The notes beneath the pieces were generated by a model. That model did not search any database and was not told the DNA's origin. It worked only from the letters and a program-made list of their open reading frames with translations. A program made the position numbers and the translations under genes. 64,000 nucleotides of DNA from Actinomadura atramentaria DSM 43919 (GTDB taxonomy: Bacteria; Actinomycetota; Actinomycetes; Streptosporangiales; Streptosporangiaceae). This document shows, one piece after another, positions 17,284 to 25,229 of this stretch (its first letter is position 1; every line of letters starts with the position of its first letter). The stretch lies in assembly GCF_000381885.1 (NCBI RefSeq), contig NZ_KB907211.1, positions 186,001 through 250,000 of the forward strand, in the 5' to 3' direction.

Positions 17284-17482
17284 GGGTGCGGCCCCTTCGC
17301 CTGAGTACTGGGTGCAGGTCGCACTCTAATGCACACGGGCGTTTTTCCGACCAATCCGCGACTGGCCGGGACCGGTCATTGACGCAATGTGTCGGAGATT
17401 CACGTTCGGGGCCGGGGCGGCGCGCGGAGTCGCGAAACGGAACCGGTCGCCCGGTCCCGCCTCCGCTTCTTCCGTGCAATTT

Positions 17483-19633
17483 TCAGTAATGGCGCTCCAG
17501 GACGTCGTATTCGGCGGTCGAGACCAATTTCCGGGGGCGCAGCGACGGCCACCACGTCCAGCGGCCCAGCGCCGACAGCGCGGCGGGCAGCAGCACCGCC
17601 CGGACCACGGTCGCGTCCAGCGCGACCGCGACGGCCAGCCCCACGCCGATCTGCTTCAGCTCGATGAAGCTGAGCGAGGCGAAGATCGCGAAGACCGCGA
17701 CCATGACGACGGCCGCGCTGCTCACCACCCCGGCCGTGCGCGACAGGCCGCTGACGACCGCGTCCTTGAACCCGAGCCCGCCCGCCGCGTCCTCGCGGAT
17801 GCGGCTGACGACGAACACGTGGTAGTCCATCGACAGGCCGGACAGGACCACGAACAGCAGCACCGGCACCCACGACACGACGTGCCCGGTCGACTTGAAG
17901 CCCAGCAGCCCCTCGGCCCACGTGTGCTGGAACACCAGCGTCAGGACTCCGAACGACGCCGCCGCCGACAGCAGGTTCAGCAGCAGCGTCACCAGCGCCA
18001 GCAGCAGCGCCCGGAACGCCAGGACCATCATCAGCGACGTCAGGACGAGCACGTAGCCGAGCACCAGCGGCAGCTTCTCCTTGAGCTGGTCGGCGTAGTC
18101 GAGGCTGGCGGCCAGGTCGCCGCCCACCGCGTACCGCGCGCCGGTCCTCCCGGCGGTGGCGGGCAGGTAGTCGCCGCGCAGCCGCTCCAGCGCGCGGCGG
18201 GAGTCGGGCGAGTCGGTGCCGTACGGGGTCGGGACCGTCACCGCGGCGGTCGAGCCGTCCGCCGAGACGCGGATCTGCGCCGCGCCCTGCCCGCCGAAGA
18301 GCGGGTCGCGCTGCGTTCGGGCGACCAGGTCCTTCAGCGCCGTCCGGACCTGCGGGAGTTTCTCGGACCCGCCGCGGACGACGACGTCGAAGCTCCCGTC
18401 CTGGCTCGGGTACGCCCGGACGACCTGGTCGTAGACCTTGATCGTCGGCAGCGCGTCCGGGAAGTCGCCGGTCAGCGTCGCCTTGGGCGCCATGTCGAGC
18501 GCGGGCACCGCCAGCGCGACCAGCGCGGCCCCGCCGACCAGCAGCATGAGGAAGGGGTGCCGGACGGACGGCCGCAGCAGCGCGGGCCACAGGCGCGGCT
18601 CGCGGCCCGGCCGGGACAGCCGCCACAGCAGCGGCACGCGCGGCCGGTCCACGGCCCGGCCGAACTTGGCGAGCAGCGCGGGCAGGACCGTCAGCGAGGC
18701 GACCACCGTCACGGCGACGACGAGGATCGCGCCCGTCGCCATCGACGCGAAGACCACGTCGTCGGCGAGGAACAGCCCCGTCATCGCCACGACGATCGCC
18801 AGCCCCGACACCAGCACCGAGTGCCCGGACGTCCGCGCGGCGACGGCGATGGCGTCCGGCGCGTCCTTCCCGGCCTCCTTCTCCTCCCGGAACCGGCGCA
18901 GGTAGAACAGCGAGTAGTCGACGCCGACCGCCATCCCGATCAGCACGATGACGTCGCTGACCATGCCCGGGTCGGGCACCAGGTGCGACGCGGCCGCCCA
19001 CAGGCCGAGCGCGCCCGCGACCGCCGACAGCGCCAGCAGCACCGGCAGGCCCGCCGCGACGAGCGCGCCGAACGCCAGCAGCAGGATCACCAGCGTCACC
19101 GGGACGCTCAGCGCGGCGGCCTTGGTGAGGTCTTTCCCCAGCCAGTCGTCGAAGTCGGACTTGATGGACGCCGCGCCGGTCTCCTGGACGCGCACCGCCG
19201 GATGCGCGCGCTGGACGTCCGCCGTGGTGTCCAGCAGCGCGCCGACCCGCTCGTGGGCGGTGTCGGGGTCGCCCTTCATGACGACCGGGACGAGCAGCGC
19301 CGCGCCGTCCGCGCCCGGCACCGGGTCGGACACCGTCGCGACCGGGGCGAGCGCCGCCATGCGCGTGCGCAGGTCCGTCGCGGCGGCCTTGCGCTCGGCG
19401 GCGGACCCGCCCGTGACCAGGACGTTCTCGACGGCCGGGTCGGTCAGCCCCGCGCGGTCCATCAGCTCGGTCGCGGTCGCCGACTGGCCGGTCTGCAACT
19501 CCGCGGTCGTCGCGTCCCGGCCGCCGCCCATGCCCGCCGCGACGCACCCCGCGACGAGCACGACCCACAGCAGGATCGCCGACCAGGGATGGCGCGCGCT
19601 CCAGCCGCCGATTCCCGCTGTCACCCGACTCAT
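17483..19633 (-). CDS. MMPL-family RND transporter
   Basis: The 716-aa membrane protein has the MMPL pattern: one N-terminal helix, a large exported loop (about residues 45-200), a block of five helices, a second loop and a second block of helices. Conserved signatures include the GMAVGVDYSLFYLRRFREE region and, in the second half, the GLSMDYHVFVVSRIRED motif with Asp/Tyr for proton relay. MMPL proteins export lipids, lipopeptides and siderophores, which fits the acyl-peptide cluster here. A strong AAGGAG lies 8 bases before the ATG. A TnpB transposon begins just beyond this site, so its original promoter region may have been displaced. Confidence 0.9.
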   Translation of the reverse strand: MSRVTAGIGGWSARHPWSAILLWVVLVAGCVAAGMGGGRDATTAELQTGQSATATELMDRAGLTDPAVENVLVTGGSAAERKAAATDLRTRMAALAPVATVSDPVPGADGAALLVPVVMKGDPDTAHERVGALLDTTADVQRAHPAVRVQETGAASIKSDFDDWLGKDLTKAAALSVPVTLVILLLAFGALVAAGLPVLLALSAVAGALGLWAAASHLVPDPGMVSDVIVLIGMAVGVDYSLFYLRRFREEKEAGKDAPDAIAVAARTSGHSVLVSGLAIVVAMTGLFLADDVVFASMATGAILVVAVTVVASLTVLPALLAKFGRAVDRPRVPLLWRLSRPGREPRLWPALLRPSVRHPFLMLLVGGAALVALAVPALDMAPKATLTGDFPDALPTIKVYDQVVRAYPSQDGSFDVVVRGGSEKLPQVRTALKDLVARTQRDPLFGGQGAAQIRVSADGSTAAVTVPTPYGTDSPDSRRALERLRGDYLPATAGRTGARYAVGGDLAASLDYADQLKEKLPLVLGYVLVLTSLMMVLAFRALLLALVTLLLNLLSAAASFGVLTLVFQHTWAEGLLGFKSTGHVVSWVPVLLFVVLSGLSMDYHVFVVSRIREDAAGGLGFKDAVVSGLSRTAGVVSSAAVVMVAVFAIFASLSFIELKQIGVGLAVAVALDATVVRAVLLPAALSALGRWTWWPSLRPRKLVSTAEYDVLERHY

Positions 19634-19652
19634 CGGGTCTCCTTCGTGGATA

Positions 19653-19672
19653 CCCCGGCCTTCAGGCCGGGG
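19653..19672. repeat. left-end hairpin of the TnpB element
   Basis: Perfect 8-bp stem CCCCGGCC/GGCCGGGG with a TTCA loop, followed by GAGGAA. It is the counterpart of the right-end hairpin and would be the TnpA recognition structure. Confidence 0.7.
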
Positions 19673-19791
19673 AGGAAACGAAGCTCCCGCGCAGCGGGGC
19701 AGGGATAGGCGAATCGCCGCCAGGGCGGTTCGGCGTCTGCGGTGACCGGCCGAACCCTGCGGCTCACACGGAAACTGATAGCGTGTGAGGC

Positions 19792-21000
19792 ATGGCGCAG
19801 CAGGTCAAGCGGGCTTTCAAGTATCGCTTCTATCCCACGGACGAGCAGGCAGCGGAGCTGTCGCGCACGTTCGGCTGCGTCCGCCTCGTCTACAACAAGG
19901 CGTTGGAGGAACGTACGCGCGCCTGGTACGGCGAGCAGCGCCGTGTCTCCTACGTGCAGTCCTCGGCCGCGCTGACGGAGTGGAAGAAGACCGAGGAGCT
20001 CGCCTTCCTGGCCGAGGTGTCGTCGGTCCCGCTTCAGCAGGCGCTGCGTCACCTTCAGACGGCGTTCGGGAACTTCTTCGCCAGGCGCGCGAAGTACCCG
20101 CGTTTCAAGTCGCGGAAGAAGTCCCGCCTGTCGGCCGAGTACACCCGCAGCGCCTTCAAGTGGCGTGACGGGAAGCTGACTCTGGCGAAGATGACGGAGC
20201 CGCTGGACATCCGGTGGTCCCGTCCCCTCCCCGGGGGCGCGGAGCCGACCACGGCGACCGTGTCCCGCGACAGCGCGGGACGCTGGTTCGTGTCCCTGCT
20301 GTGCGAGGACGGCATCGCCCCCGCGCCCGCCACCACGAACGCGGTCGGCATCGACGCGGGGCTCACCTCCCTGGTGACCCTGTCCACCGGGGAGAAGATC
20401 ACCAACCCGAAGCACGAGCGCCGCGACCGCGCCCGCCTGACCCGCGCACAGCGGGCACTGTCGCGCAAGGAGAAGGGCTCGGCGAACCGGGAGAAGGCCC
20501 GCCGGAAGGCGGCCCGCACCCACGCGCGGATCACCGACCGCCGCCGGGACTTCCTGCACAAGCTGACCACTCGGCTCGTCCGTGAGAACCAAACGGTCGT
20601 GATCGAGGACCTCGCCGTCCGCAACATGGTCAAGAACCACAGCCTGGCGCGTGCCATCTCCGATGCGTCGTGGACGGAACTGCGCTCCATGCTGGAGTAC
20701 AAGTGCGCCTGGTACGGGCGCGAACTCGTCGTGATCGACCGCTTCTTCCCCAGCTCGAAGCTGTGCGGGGCCTGCGGAACGGTCGCGGCGAAGATGCCGC
20801 TGCACGTCCGGGAGTGGACGTGCGACTGCGGCGCGGTCCACGACCGCGACGTGAACGCGGCACGCAACATCCTGGCCGCCGGGCTGGCGGCGTCTGCCTG
20901 TGGAGACGGTGTAAGACCTCAACGGGAGTCCTCCCGGACAGGGCGGTCGTCGATGAAGCAGGAAACCCAGCGGGCGACCGCTGGAATCCCCCGCCTTTAG
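19792..21000 (+). CDS. tnpB: TnpB, RNA-guided nuclease of an IS605-type transposon
   Basis: The 402-aa protein is full length for TnpB. The RuvC-like site is complete: Asp in GIDAGLTS (about residue 188), Glu in VIEDLAV (about 272) and Asp in HDRDVNAARN (about 353). The zinc-ribbon cysteines are in CGACG and CDCG. The N-terminal FKYRFYPTDEQ and FGCVRLVYNKAL regions are typical. TnpB cuts DNA next to a short TAM using an omega-RNA made from the 3' end of its gene and the right end. The stop codon lies at the edge of the right-end hairpin loop, as expected for that overlap. There is no frameshift, so it may be active. Confidence 0.92.
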   Translation: MAQQVKRAFKYRFYPTDEQAAELSRTFGCVRLVYNKALEERTRAWYGEQRRVSYVQSSAALTEWKKTEELAFLAEVSSVPLQQALRHLQTAFGNFFARRAKYPRFKSRKKSRLSAEYTRSAFKWRDGKLTLAKMTEPLDIRWSRPLPGGAEPTTATVSRDSAGRWFVSLLCEDGIAPAPATTNAVGIDAGLTSLVTLSTGEKITNPKHERRDRARLTRAQRALSRKEKGSANREKARRKAARTHARITDRRRDFLHKLTTRLVRENQTVVIEDLAVRNMVKNHSLARAISDASWTELRSMLEYKCAWYGRELVVIDRFFPSSKLCGACGTVAAKMPLHVREWTCDCGAVHDRDVNAARNILAAGLAASACGDGVRPQRESSRTGRSSMKQETQRATAGIPRL

Positions 21001-21008
21001 GCGGGGGA
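20987..21008 (+). repeat. right-end hairpin of the TnpB element and omega-RNA 3' scaffold
   Basis: A stem of CCCCCGCC/GGCGGGGG with a TTTA loop (T/A flanking pair) contains the tnpB stop codon. In studied elements the omega-RNA ends here and continues into flanking DNA as the guide. The guide would start at about 21018 (TCGGTGGACACTCCC). The RNA itself is inferred from the family. Confidence 0.6.
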
Positions 21009-21094
21009 GGAAGTCAATCGGTGGACACTCCCGTCCGTCAGTGGTTCCACCGTCCATGCTGGTCTCGCGGGCGCGCGCCCGCACGGGTCGAAGG

Positions 21095-21122
21095 ACCACT
21101 CCGGAGGTGGTGGTAGTACCAC
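21095..21122. promoter_or_regulatory. palindromes upstream of the histidine kinase
   Basis: A perfect 13-bp palindrome GTGGTA-G-TACCAC (21110-21122) is preceded by an inverted pair ACCAC (21095-21099) and GTGGT (21107-21111) around TCCGGA. The block ends about 50 bp before the kinase ATG. It may bind the partner response regulator or another repressor. Confidence 0.45.
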
Positions 21123-21173
21123 TTGTCGGCGGCCCGGACGGCTCTGGAGAATGGACGGCGGGGTGGTCGGCGG

Positions 21174-22466
21174 ATGGCCGAACGGCTGGGTGCGGTCTGG
21201 CGGTCGGCGGCCGAGGGGTGGCGCGCCGCGTGCCGCTGCACGGCGTTCGCCGGCCTGTCGGTGTGCGGGTTCGGGCTGCTGGTCGCGCTGACGTCGGCGG
21301 CGTCGGTGATCCTGCTCGGCGTCGGGCTGCTGGCGGTGCTCGTCCTGCTGGTGTCGGCGCGCTTACTCATCAACGTGCAGCGCGGGTTCGTGACGCGGTG
21401 GACGGGCGAGGACGCCGTCCCGTCGTACGCGCCGCCGCCTGCCGACGCCGAGGGCGTGCGGGGCTGGCCGCGCCGGGCGCTGTGGATCGTCAGCGACGTC
21501 GAGACCTGGCGGGACGTCGCGTGGCTCCTGCTGGACTCCTGGCTCGGCCCGTTCGTGACGCTCCTGCCGATGACGCTGCTGCTCACCGGCGTCTGGGGCC
21601 TCACCATGCCCGTCACCTGGAGCTACATGGCCGACGCGTGGGGCAGCGACAACTGGTACGGCGTCATCCCGCTGGACGGCCCGGTCGACGGGTGGCTGGC
21701 CGCGCTGCTCGGCGTCGCGGAGATCCCCTTCGCACTGTGGCTCGCGCCCCGCGTCCTGCGCGGTTACGGGCGGGCCGCGGCGGTGTTCATCGCGCCGCGC
21801 CGCAGCGTCGTCCTCAGCCGCCGCGTCGAGCGGCTGGCCGAGACCCGGTCGGGCGCGGTCAGCAGCGCCGCCGCCGAGATCCGCCGCATCGAACGGGACC
21901 TGCACGACGGCGCGCAGGCCCGGCTCGTCGCGATGGGCATGACGCTGGACGCGGCGCGGCGTCGGCTGCGGCGTGCCGACACCGACGCGGCGCTGGAGTT
22001 GGTGGACGAGGCGCACGAGTCGTCGCTGAAGGCGCTCTCCGAGCTGCGCGACCTCGTCCGGGGCGTGCATCCGCCCGTTCTCGCCGACCGGGGCCTGGTC
22101 GCGGCGGTCGAGGCGCTGGCCCGCGACTGCCCCGTCCCGGTGGACGTGACCGCGCGGCTCGCCGGGCCGCTGGAGCCGCCCGTCGAGTCCGCGGTGTACT
22201 TCGCGGTGTCGGAACTGCTCACCAACATGGTCCGGCACTCGGGCGCGGACCGGGCGAGCGTCGAGCTGAGCGACGCGGACGGCGCGCTGACCGTCCGCGT
22301 GGACGACGACGGCGCGGGCGGCGCGGACCCGGTCGGCGGCACCGGCCTGTTCGGGGTCGAGCGGCGGCTGGCGGCGTTCGACGGCACGCTGCGCGTCGAC
22401 AGCCCGCGCGGCGGCCCGACGCGGATCGAGATCACGCTTCCGTTCGGGCCGCCGGGCGGGCGCTAA
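21174..22466 (+). CDS. sensor histidine kinase, NarL/DesK type
   Basis: The 430-aa protein begins with four to five membrane helices (about residues 20-210). The dimerisation domain follows with the phospho-accepting His in RIERDLHDGAQARL (about 245), then an HATPase domain (about 340-425; SELLTNMVRHSGA and GGTGLFGVERRL). This is the HisKA_3 type that pairs with LuxR-type response regulators. The regulator gene is 2.1 kb away on the same strand (24579), with the ligase and carrier genes between. I chose ATG 21174; a TTG at 21123 is possible. The stop overlaps the carrier-protein stop on the other strand by 4 bases. Confidence 0.88.
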   Translation: MAERLGAVWRSAAEGWRAACRCTAFAGLSVCGFGLLVALTSAASVILLGVGLLAVLVLLVSARLLINVQRGFVTRWTGEDAVPSYAPPPADAEGVRGWPRRALWIVSDVETWRDVAWLLLDSWLGPFVTLLPMTLLLTGVWGLTMPVTWSYMADAWGSDNWYGVIPLDGPVDGWLAALLGVAEIPFALWLAPRVLRGYGRAAAVFIAPRRSVVLSRRVERLAETRSGAVSSAAAEIRRIERDLHDGAQARLVAMGMTLDAARRRLRRADTDAALELVDEAHESSLKALSELRDLVRGVHPPVLADRGLVAAVEALARDCPVPVDVTARLAGPLEPPVESAVYFAVSELLTNMVRHSGADRASVELSDADGALTVRVDDDGAGGADPVGGTGLFGVERRLAAFDGTLRVDSPRGGPTRIEITLPFGPPGGR

Positions 22467-22720
22467 CCGGCCGCGACCGCGCTGGCGTTCGCGAACTCCA
22501 CGAGCCCGCCGATCGTGCGGGCGCGCAGCGCGTCGGCGGGGTCGAACTCCAGCCCCATCCGGCTTTCGAGGGCGAACAGGACGTTGGCGATCTGGAGGCT
22601 GGACAGGCCCAGCTCGTCCAGCGCCGAGTCGGCGTGCAGGGTGAGGCCGGGCGGCAGCGACCGGCCCGCCTCGCGGCGGATCAGCGCGACGATGCTCGTG
22701 ACGGTGACGTTCTCGGGCAT
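22463..22720 (-). CDS. acyl carrier protein of the lipopeptide cluster
   Basis: The 85-aa carrier protein has the four-helix pattern and the site region LDELGLSSLQIANVLF. The Asp before the phosphopantetheine Ser in the usual D-S-L is a Ser here (GLSSL), but the attachment Ser is present. The ATG at 22720 has AAGGA upstream. It starts 16 bases after the stop of the fatty acyl-AMP ligase, so the two form an operon. The ligase probably loads a fatty acid onto this protein for transfer to the first NRPS condensation domain. Confidence 0.85.
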   Translation of the reverse strand: MPENVTVTSIVALIRREAGRSLPPGLTLHADSALDELGLSSLQIANVLFALESRMGLEFDPADALRARTIGGLVEFANASAVAAG

Positions 22721-22736
22721 GGGGGAGTCCTTCGGG

Positions 22737-24434
22737 TCAGGGGATGGGGGACACCTGCGGCGGGCCGCCGACCGGGACCAGCTCGCCGCGTTCGTACGCA
22801 ACCCGGCACGCGCCGCGCTGGAGCTTGCCGCTGGAGGTCTTCGGGACGGTGCCGGGCGCGACGAGCACGATCTCGTCGGCCTGGACGCCGTGCGCGGCGG
22901 ACAGCGCGGCCGCGATGCTCCGCCGCACCGCGTCCACGCGTTCGCGGTCGCGGATCTCGGCGACCACGACGAGCCCTTCGCGGCCGTCGCGGTCCACGCC
23001 GAACGCCGCCGCGCCGCCCCGCCGCAGCGCGGGGTCGGCGGTCTCGGCGGCCAGTTCGAGGTCCTGCGGGTAGTGGTTGCGGCCCTCGATGATGACGACG
23101 TCCTTCAGCCGCCCGGTGACGTACAGTTCGCCGTCGTGCAGCGCGCCGAGGTCGCCGGTGCGCAGGTACGGCCCGGCGCCGTCCGCCGTGTGCGCGCCGA
23201 AGACCTCGGCGGTGGCCTCGGGGTCGCGCCAGTACCCGGCGGCGACGTCCGGGCCGCGCAGCCAGATCTCCCCGACCTCGCCGTCGGGCAGCGGCCGCCG
23301 CGTCGCCGGATCGACGATCGTGACGCGTCCGGCGTCGCGGGGGCGGCCGCAGCTCACGATCGTCCCGCCGCCGCCCGGCGCGAGTACGCCCCGGTGCAGG
23401 GCGTCCCGGTCGAAGTCCAGGACGCGCGCGCCCCGCTCGATGGGCCCGGACGACACCAGCAGCGTCACCTCCGCCAGCCCGTACCCGGCGGTCAGCGCCT
23501 CGGGGTGCAGCCCGGCGGGCGCGAACGCGCGGGCGAACGCGTCCAGCGTGGCGGCGCGGACGGGCTCGGCCCCGCTGAAGATCATCCGCAGGCTGCCCAG
23601 ATCGAGCGCCGCCCGGTCGGCCTCGGGAATCCGCGCCACGCACAGGTCGAACGCGAAGTTCGGGGCGCCGGTGAACGTGCCCCGGTACTCGGTGATCGCC
23701 TGGAGCCACCTGAGGGGGCGGCGGGCGAACATCAGCGGCGGCATGAGCACCGCGTGCGCGCCGACGTACACGGTCTGGAGCACCTTGCCGATCAGGCCCA
23801 TGTCGTGGAACAGCGGCAGCCACGACACCAGCGTGTCGTCCGGCGTCATCGCGCTCGACGCGGTGAACAGCGCCTCGTTGGCGAGCAGCGACCGGTGGGT
23901 GACCATGACGCCCTTGGGCAGCGACGTCGAACCGGACGTGTACTGGAGGAACGACACGTCGTCCCCGGCCGTGGCGACGGGCGTGAACCCGTCCGCGCCG
24001 TCCGCGCCGTCCGGGTCGTCGGGAATCGCGATCCAGGGCGGGGCCGCCAGGACCGGCTCGTCCGGCCACGGGCACCCCGGCAGGTCGCTGAGGACGGCGG
24101 CGGGCTCGCTGTCGGCGGCGATGGCCCGCAGCGTCGCGAGCCGGCGCGGCGAGTCGGGCGGGAACGGCAGCGCCACCGGCACCGCGATGACGCCCGCGTG
24201 CTGGCAGCCGAGGAACGCCCGGACGAACCGGGCGTTGTCCACCGCGAGGATCAGCACCCGGTCGCCGGGCGCGCACCGCTCGGCCAGCCGCGCGGCGACG
24301 GCCCGCGCCGCCCGGTCGAGCCCAGAATGTGAAATTCGTTCGGGCGCCCGGCCGCCATCGGCCAGAAATGTGAAAGCCGTCGCGTCGCCGCGTTCCGCGG
24401 CCCGGGACGACAGGAGTTCCGAAATGGTTTCCAT
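22737..24434 (-). CDS. fatty acyl-AMP ligase (FAAL)
   Basis: The 565-aa ligase belongs to the FAAL branch of adenylate-forming enzymes. Motifs are YTSGSTSLPKGVMVTH (about residue 166), LPLFHDMGLIGK, AGYGLAEVTLLVS, YLRTGDLG and the C-terminal Lys in PKTSSGKLQRG. FAALs activate fatty acids as acyl-AMP and pass them to a carrier protein instead of CoA. The next gene on this strand is an acyl carrier protein 16 bases away. This pair is the expected starter system for lipopeptide synthesis. I used ATG 24434; GTG 24464 is an alternative. Confidence 0.92.
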   Translation of the reverse strand: METISELLSSRAAERGDATAFTFLADGGRAPERISHSGLDRAARAVAARLAERCAPGDRVLILAVDNARFVRAFLGCQHAGVIAVPVALPFPPDSPRRLATLRAIAADSEPAAVLSDLPGCPWPDEPVLAAPPWIAIPDDPDGADGADGFTPVATAGDDVSFLQYTSGSTSLPKGVMVTHRSLLANEALFTASSAMTPDDTLVSWLPLFHDMGLIGKVLQTVYVGAHAVLMPPLMFARRPLRWLQAITEYRGTFTGAPNFAFDLCVARIPEADRAALDLGSLRMIFSGAEPVRAATLDAFARAFAPAGLHPEALTAGYGLAEVTLLVSSGPIERGARVLDFDRDALHRGVLAPGGGGTIVSCGRPRDAGRVTIVDPATRRPLPDGEVGEIWLRGPDVAAGYWRDPEATAEVFGAHTADGAGPYLRTGDLGALHDGELYVTGRLKDVVIIEGRNHYPQDLELAAETADPALRRGGAAAFGVDRDGREGLVVVAEIRDRERVDAVRRSIAAALSAAHGVQADEIVLVAPGTVPKTSSGKLQRGACRVAYERGELVPVGGPPQVSPIP

Positions 24435-24490
24435 GCAGATGCGATCCGTTCGCCGGCGCCGCACAATTCCGCTCGGTACGCTAGACGCCG

Positions 24491-24519
24491 TTCATGACGC
24501 GGCGCTGACCGCGCTCTGA
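24491..24519 (+). promoter_or_regulatory. three heptamers with 11-bp period (SARP-type array)
   Basis: Heptamers TTCATGA (24491), GCGCTGA (24502) and GCTCTGA (24513) start exactly 11 bp apart and share a TGA end. They lie between the divergent FAAL gene and the response-regulator gene. The same TGA-ending heptamers with the same spacing occur in the NRPS promoter. The first repeat is the weakest match. A small hairpin AACGG/CCGTT (24530-24543) and a TACGCT sequence lie further right. Confidence 0.5.
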
Positions 24520-24578
24520 CAGCGCGCGCAACGGCTTTCCGTTACGCTTATCCGGCCGCCCCTTCCTGAGGAGACCGC

Positions 24579-25226
24579 ATGCGCGTCGTGATCGCGGAGG
24601 ACCACTTCCTGCTGCGCGAGGGACTGGTCCGATTGCTCGGCGAGCACGGCATCGAGGTCGCGGAAACGGTCGACAACGCGCCCGCCTTTCTCCGGGCCGT
24701 CGCCGCCGCGCGGCCCGACGCGGCGGTGGTGGACGTCCGGCTGCCGCCGACGTTCACCGACGAGGGCGTCCGCGCCGCGCTGACCGCCCGCCGGGCCGCG
24801 CCGGGCCTGCCCGTCCTGGTGCTGTCGCAGTACGTCGAGCCGAGCTACGCCGCCGAACTGCTCGCGGACGGGGCCGGGGCGGTCGGCTACATGCTGAAGG
24901 ACCGGGTGACCAACGGGGAGCAGTTCGTCGAGGCGGTCCGGCGGGTCGCCGAGGGCGGCACGGTGATGGACCCCGAGGTGGTGTCCCGGCTGATCGGCGG
25001 GGCCCGCCGGTCCCCGCTCGGCGACCTCACCAAGCGGGAGACCGAGGTGCTGGCGCTGATCGCGGAGGGCAAGTCCAACGCCGGGGTGGCGGGCGCGCTG
25101 TTCGTCACCGAGAAGGCCGTCGCCAAGCACATCAACAACATCTTCGCCAAGCTCGGGCTGAGCCAGTCGCAGGACGAGAACCGCCGGGTCCTCGCGACGC
25201 TGGCCTATCTCAACGGCTCGTCCTGA
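24579..25226 (+). CDS. LuxR/NarL-family response regulator
   Basis: The 215-aa protein has a receiver domain (residues 1-120; acidic pocket EDH, phospho-acceptor Asp in VVDVRLP at about 53, Lys in YMLKD) and a C-terminal LuxR helix-turn-helix (about 148-205; LTKRETEVLALIAEGKSN). GAGGAG precedes the ATG. It is the likely partner of the HisKA_3 kinase at 21174. The gene ends 3 bases before the end of NRPS1, which points the opposite way, so transcripts converge here. Confidence 0.9.
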   Translation: MRVVIAEDHFLLREGLVRLLGEHGIEVAETVDNAPAFLRAVAAARPDAAVVDVRLPPTFTDEGVRAALTARRAAPGLPVLVLSQYVEPSYAAELLADGAGAVGYMLKDRVTNGEQFVEAVRRVAEGGTVMDPEVVSRLIGGARRSPLGDLTKRETEVLALIAEGKSNAGVAGALFVTEKAVAKHINNIFAKLGLSQSQDENRRVLATLAYLNGSS

Positions 25227-25229
25227 CGG

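Larger units (their letters stand above)
19647..21017 (+). mobile_element. IS200/IS605-group element with tnpB only
   Basis: An approximately 1.37-kb element is bounded by a left hairpin (19653-19672) and a right hairpin (20987-21008) and contains one gene, tnpB. Both hairpins have 4-base loops (TTCA, TTTA) and are followed by GAGGAA. The right end probably finishes at the TCAA at 21014-21017, as in related elements. No tnpA transposase is present, so it would move only with a TnpA in trans. It lies in the divergent region between the MMPL gene and the histidine kinase. Exact ends are inferred. Confidence 0.75.

Noticed and set aside
24435..24464. Upstream GTG start for the FAAL
   Set aside because: It has no better ribosome site and adds only basic, unconserved residues.
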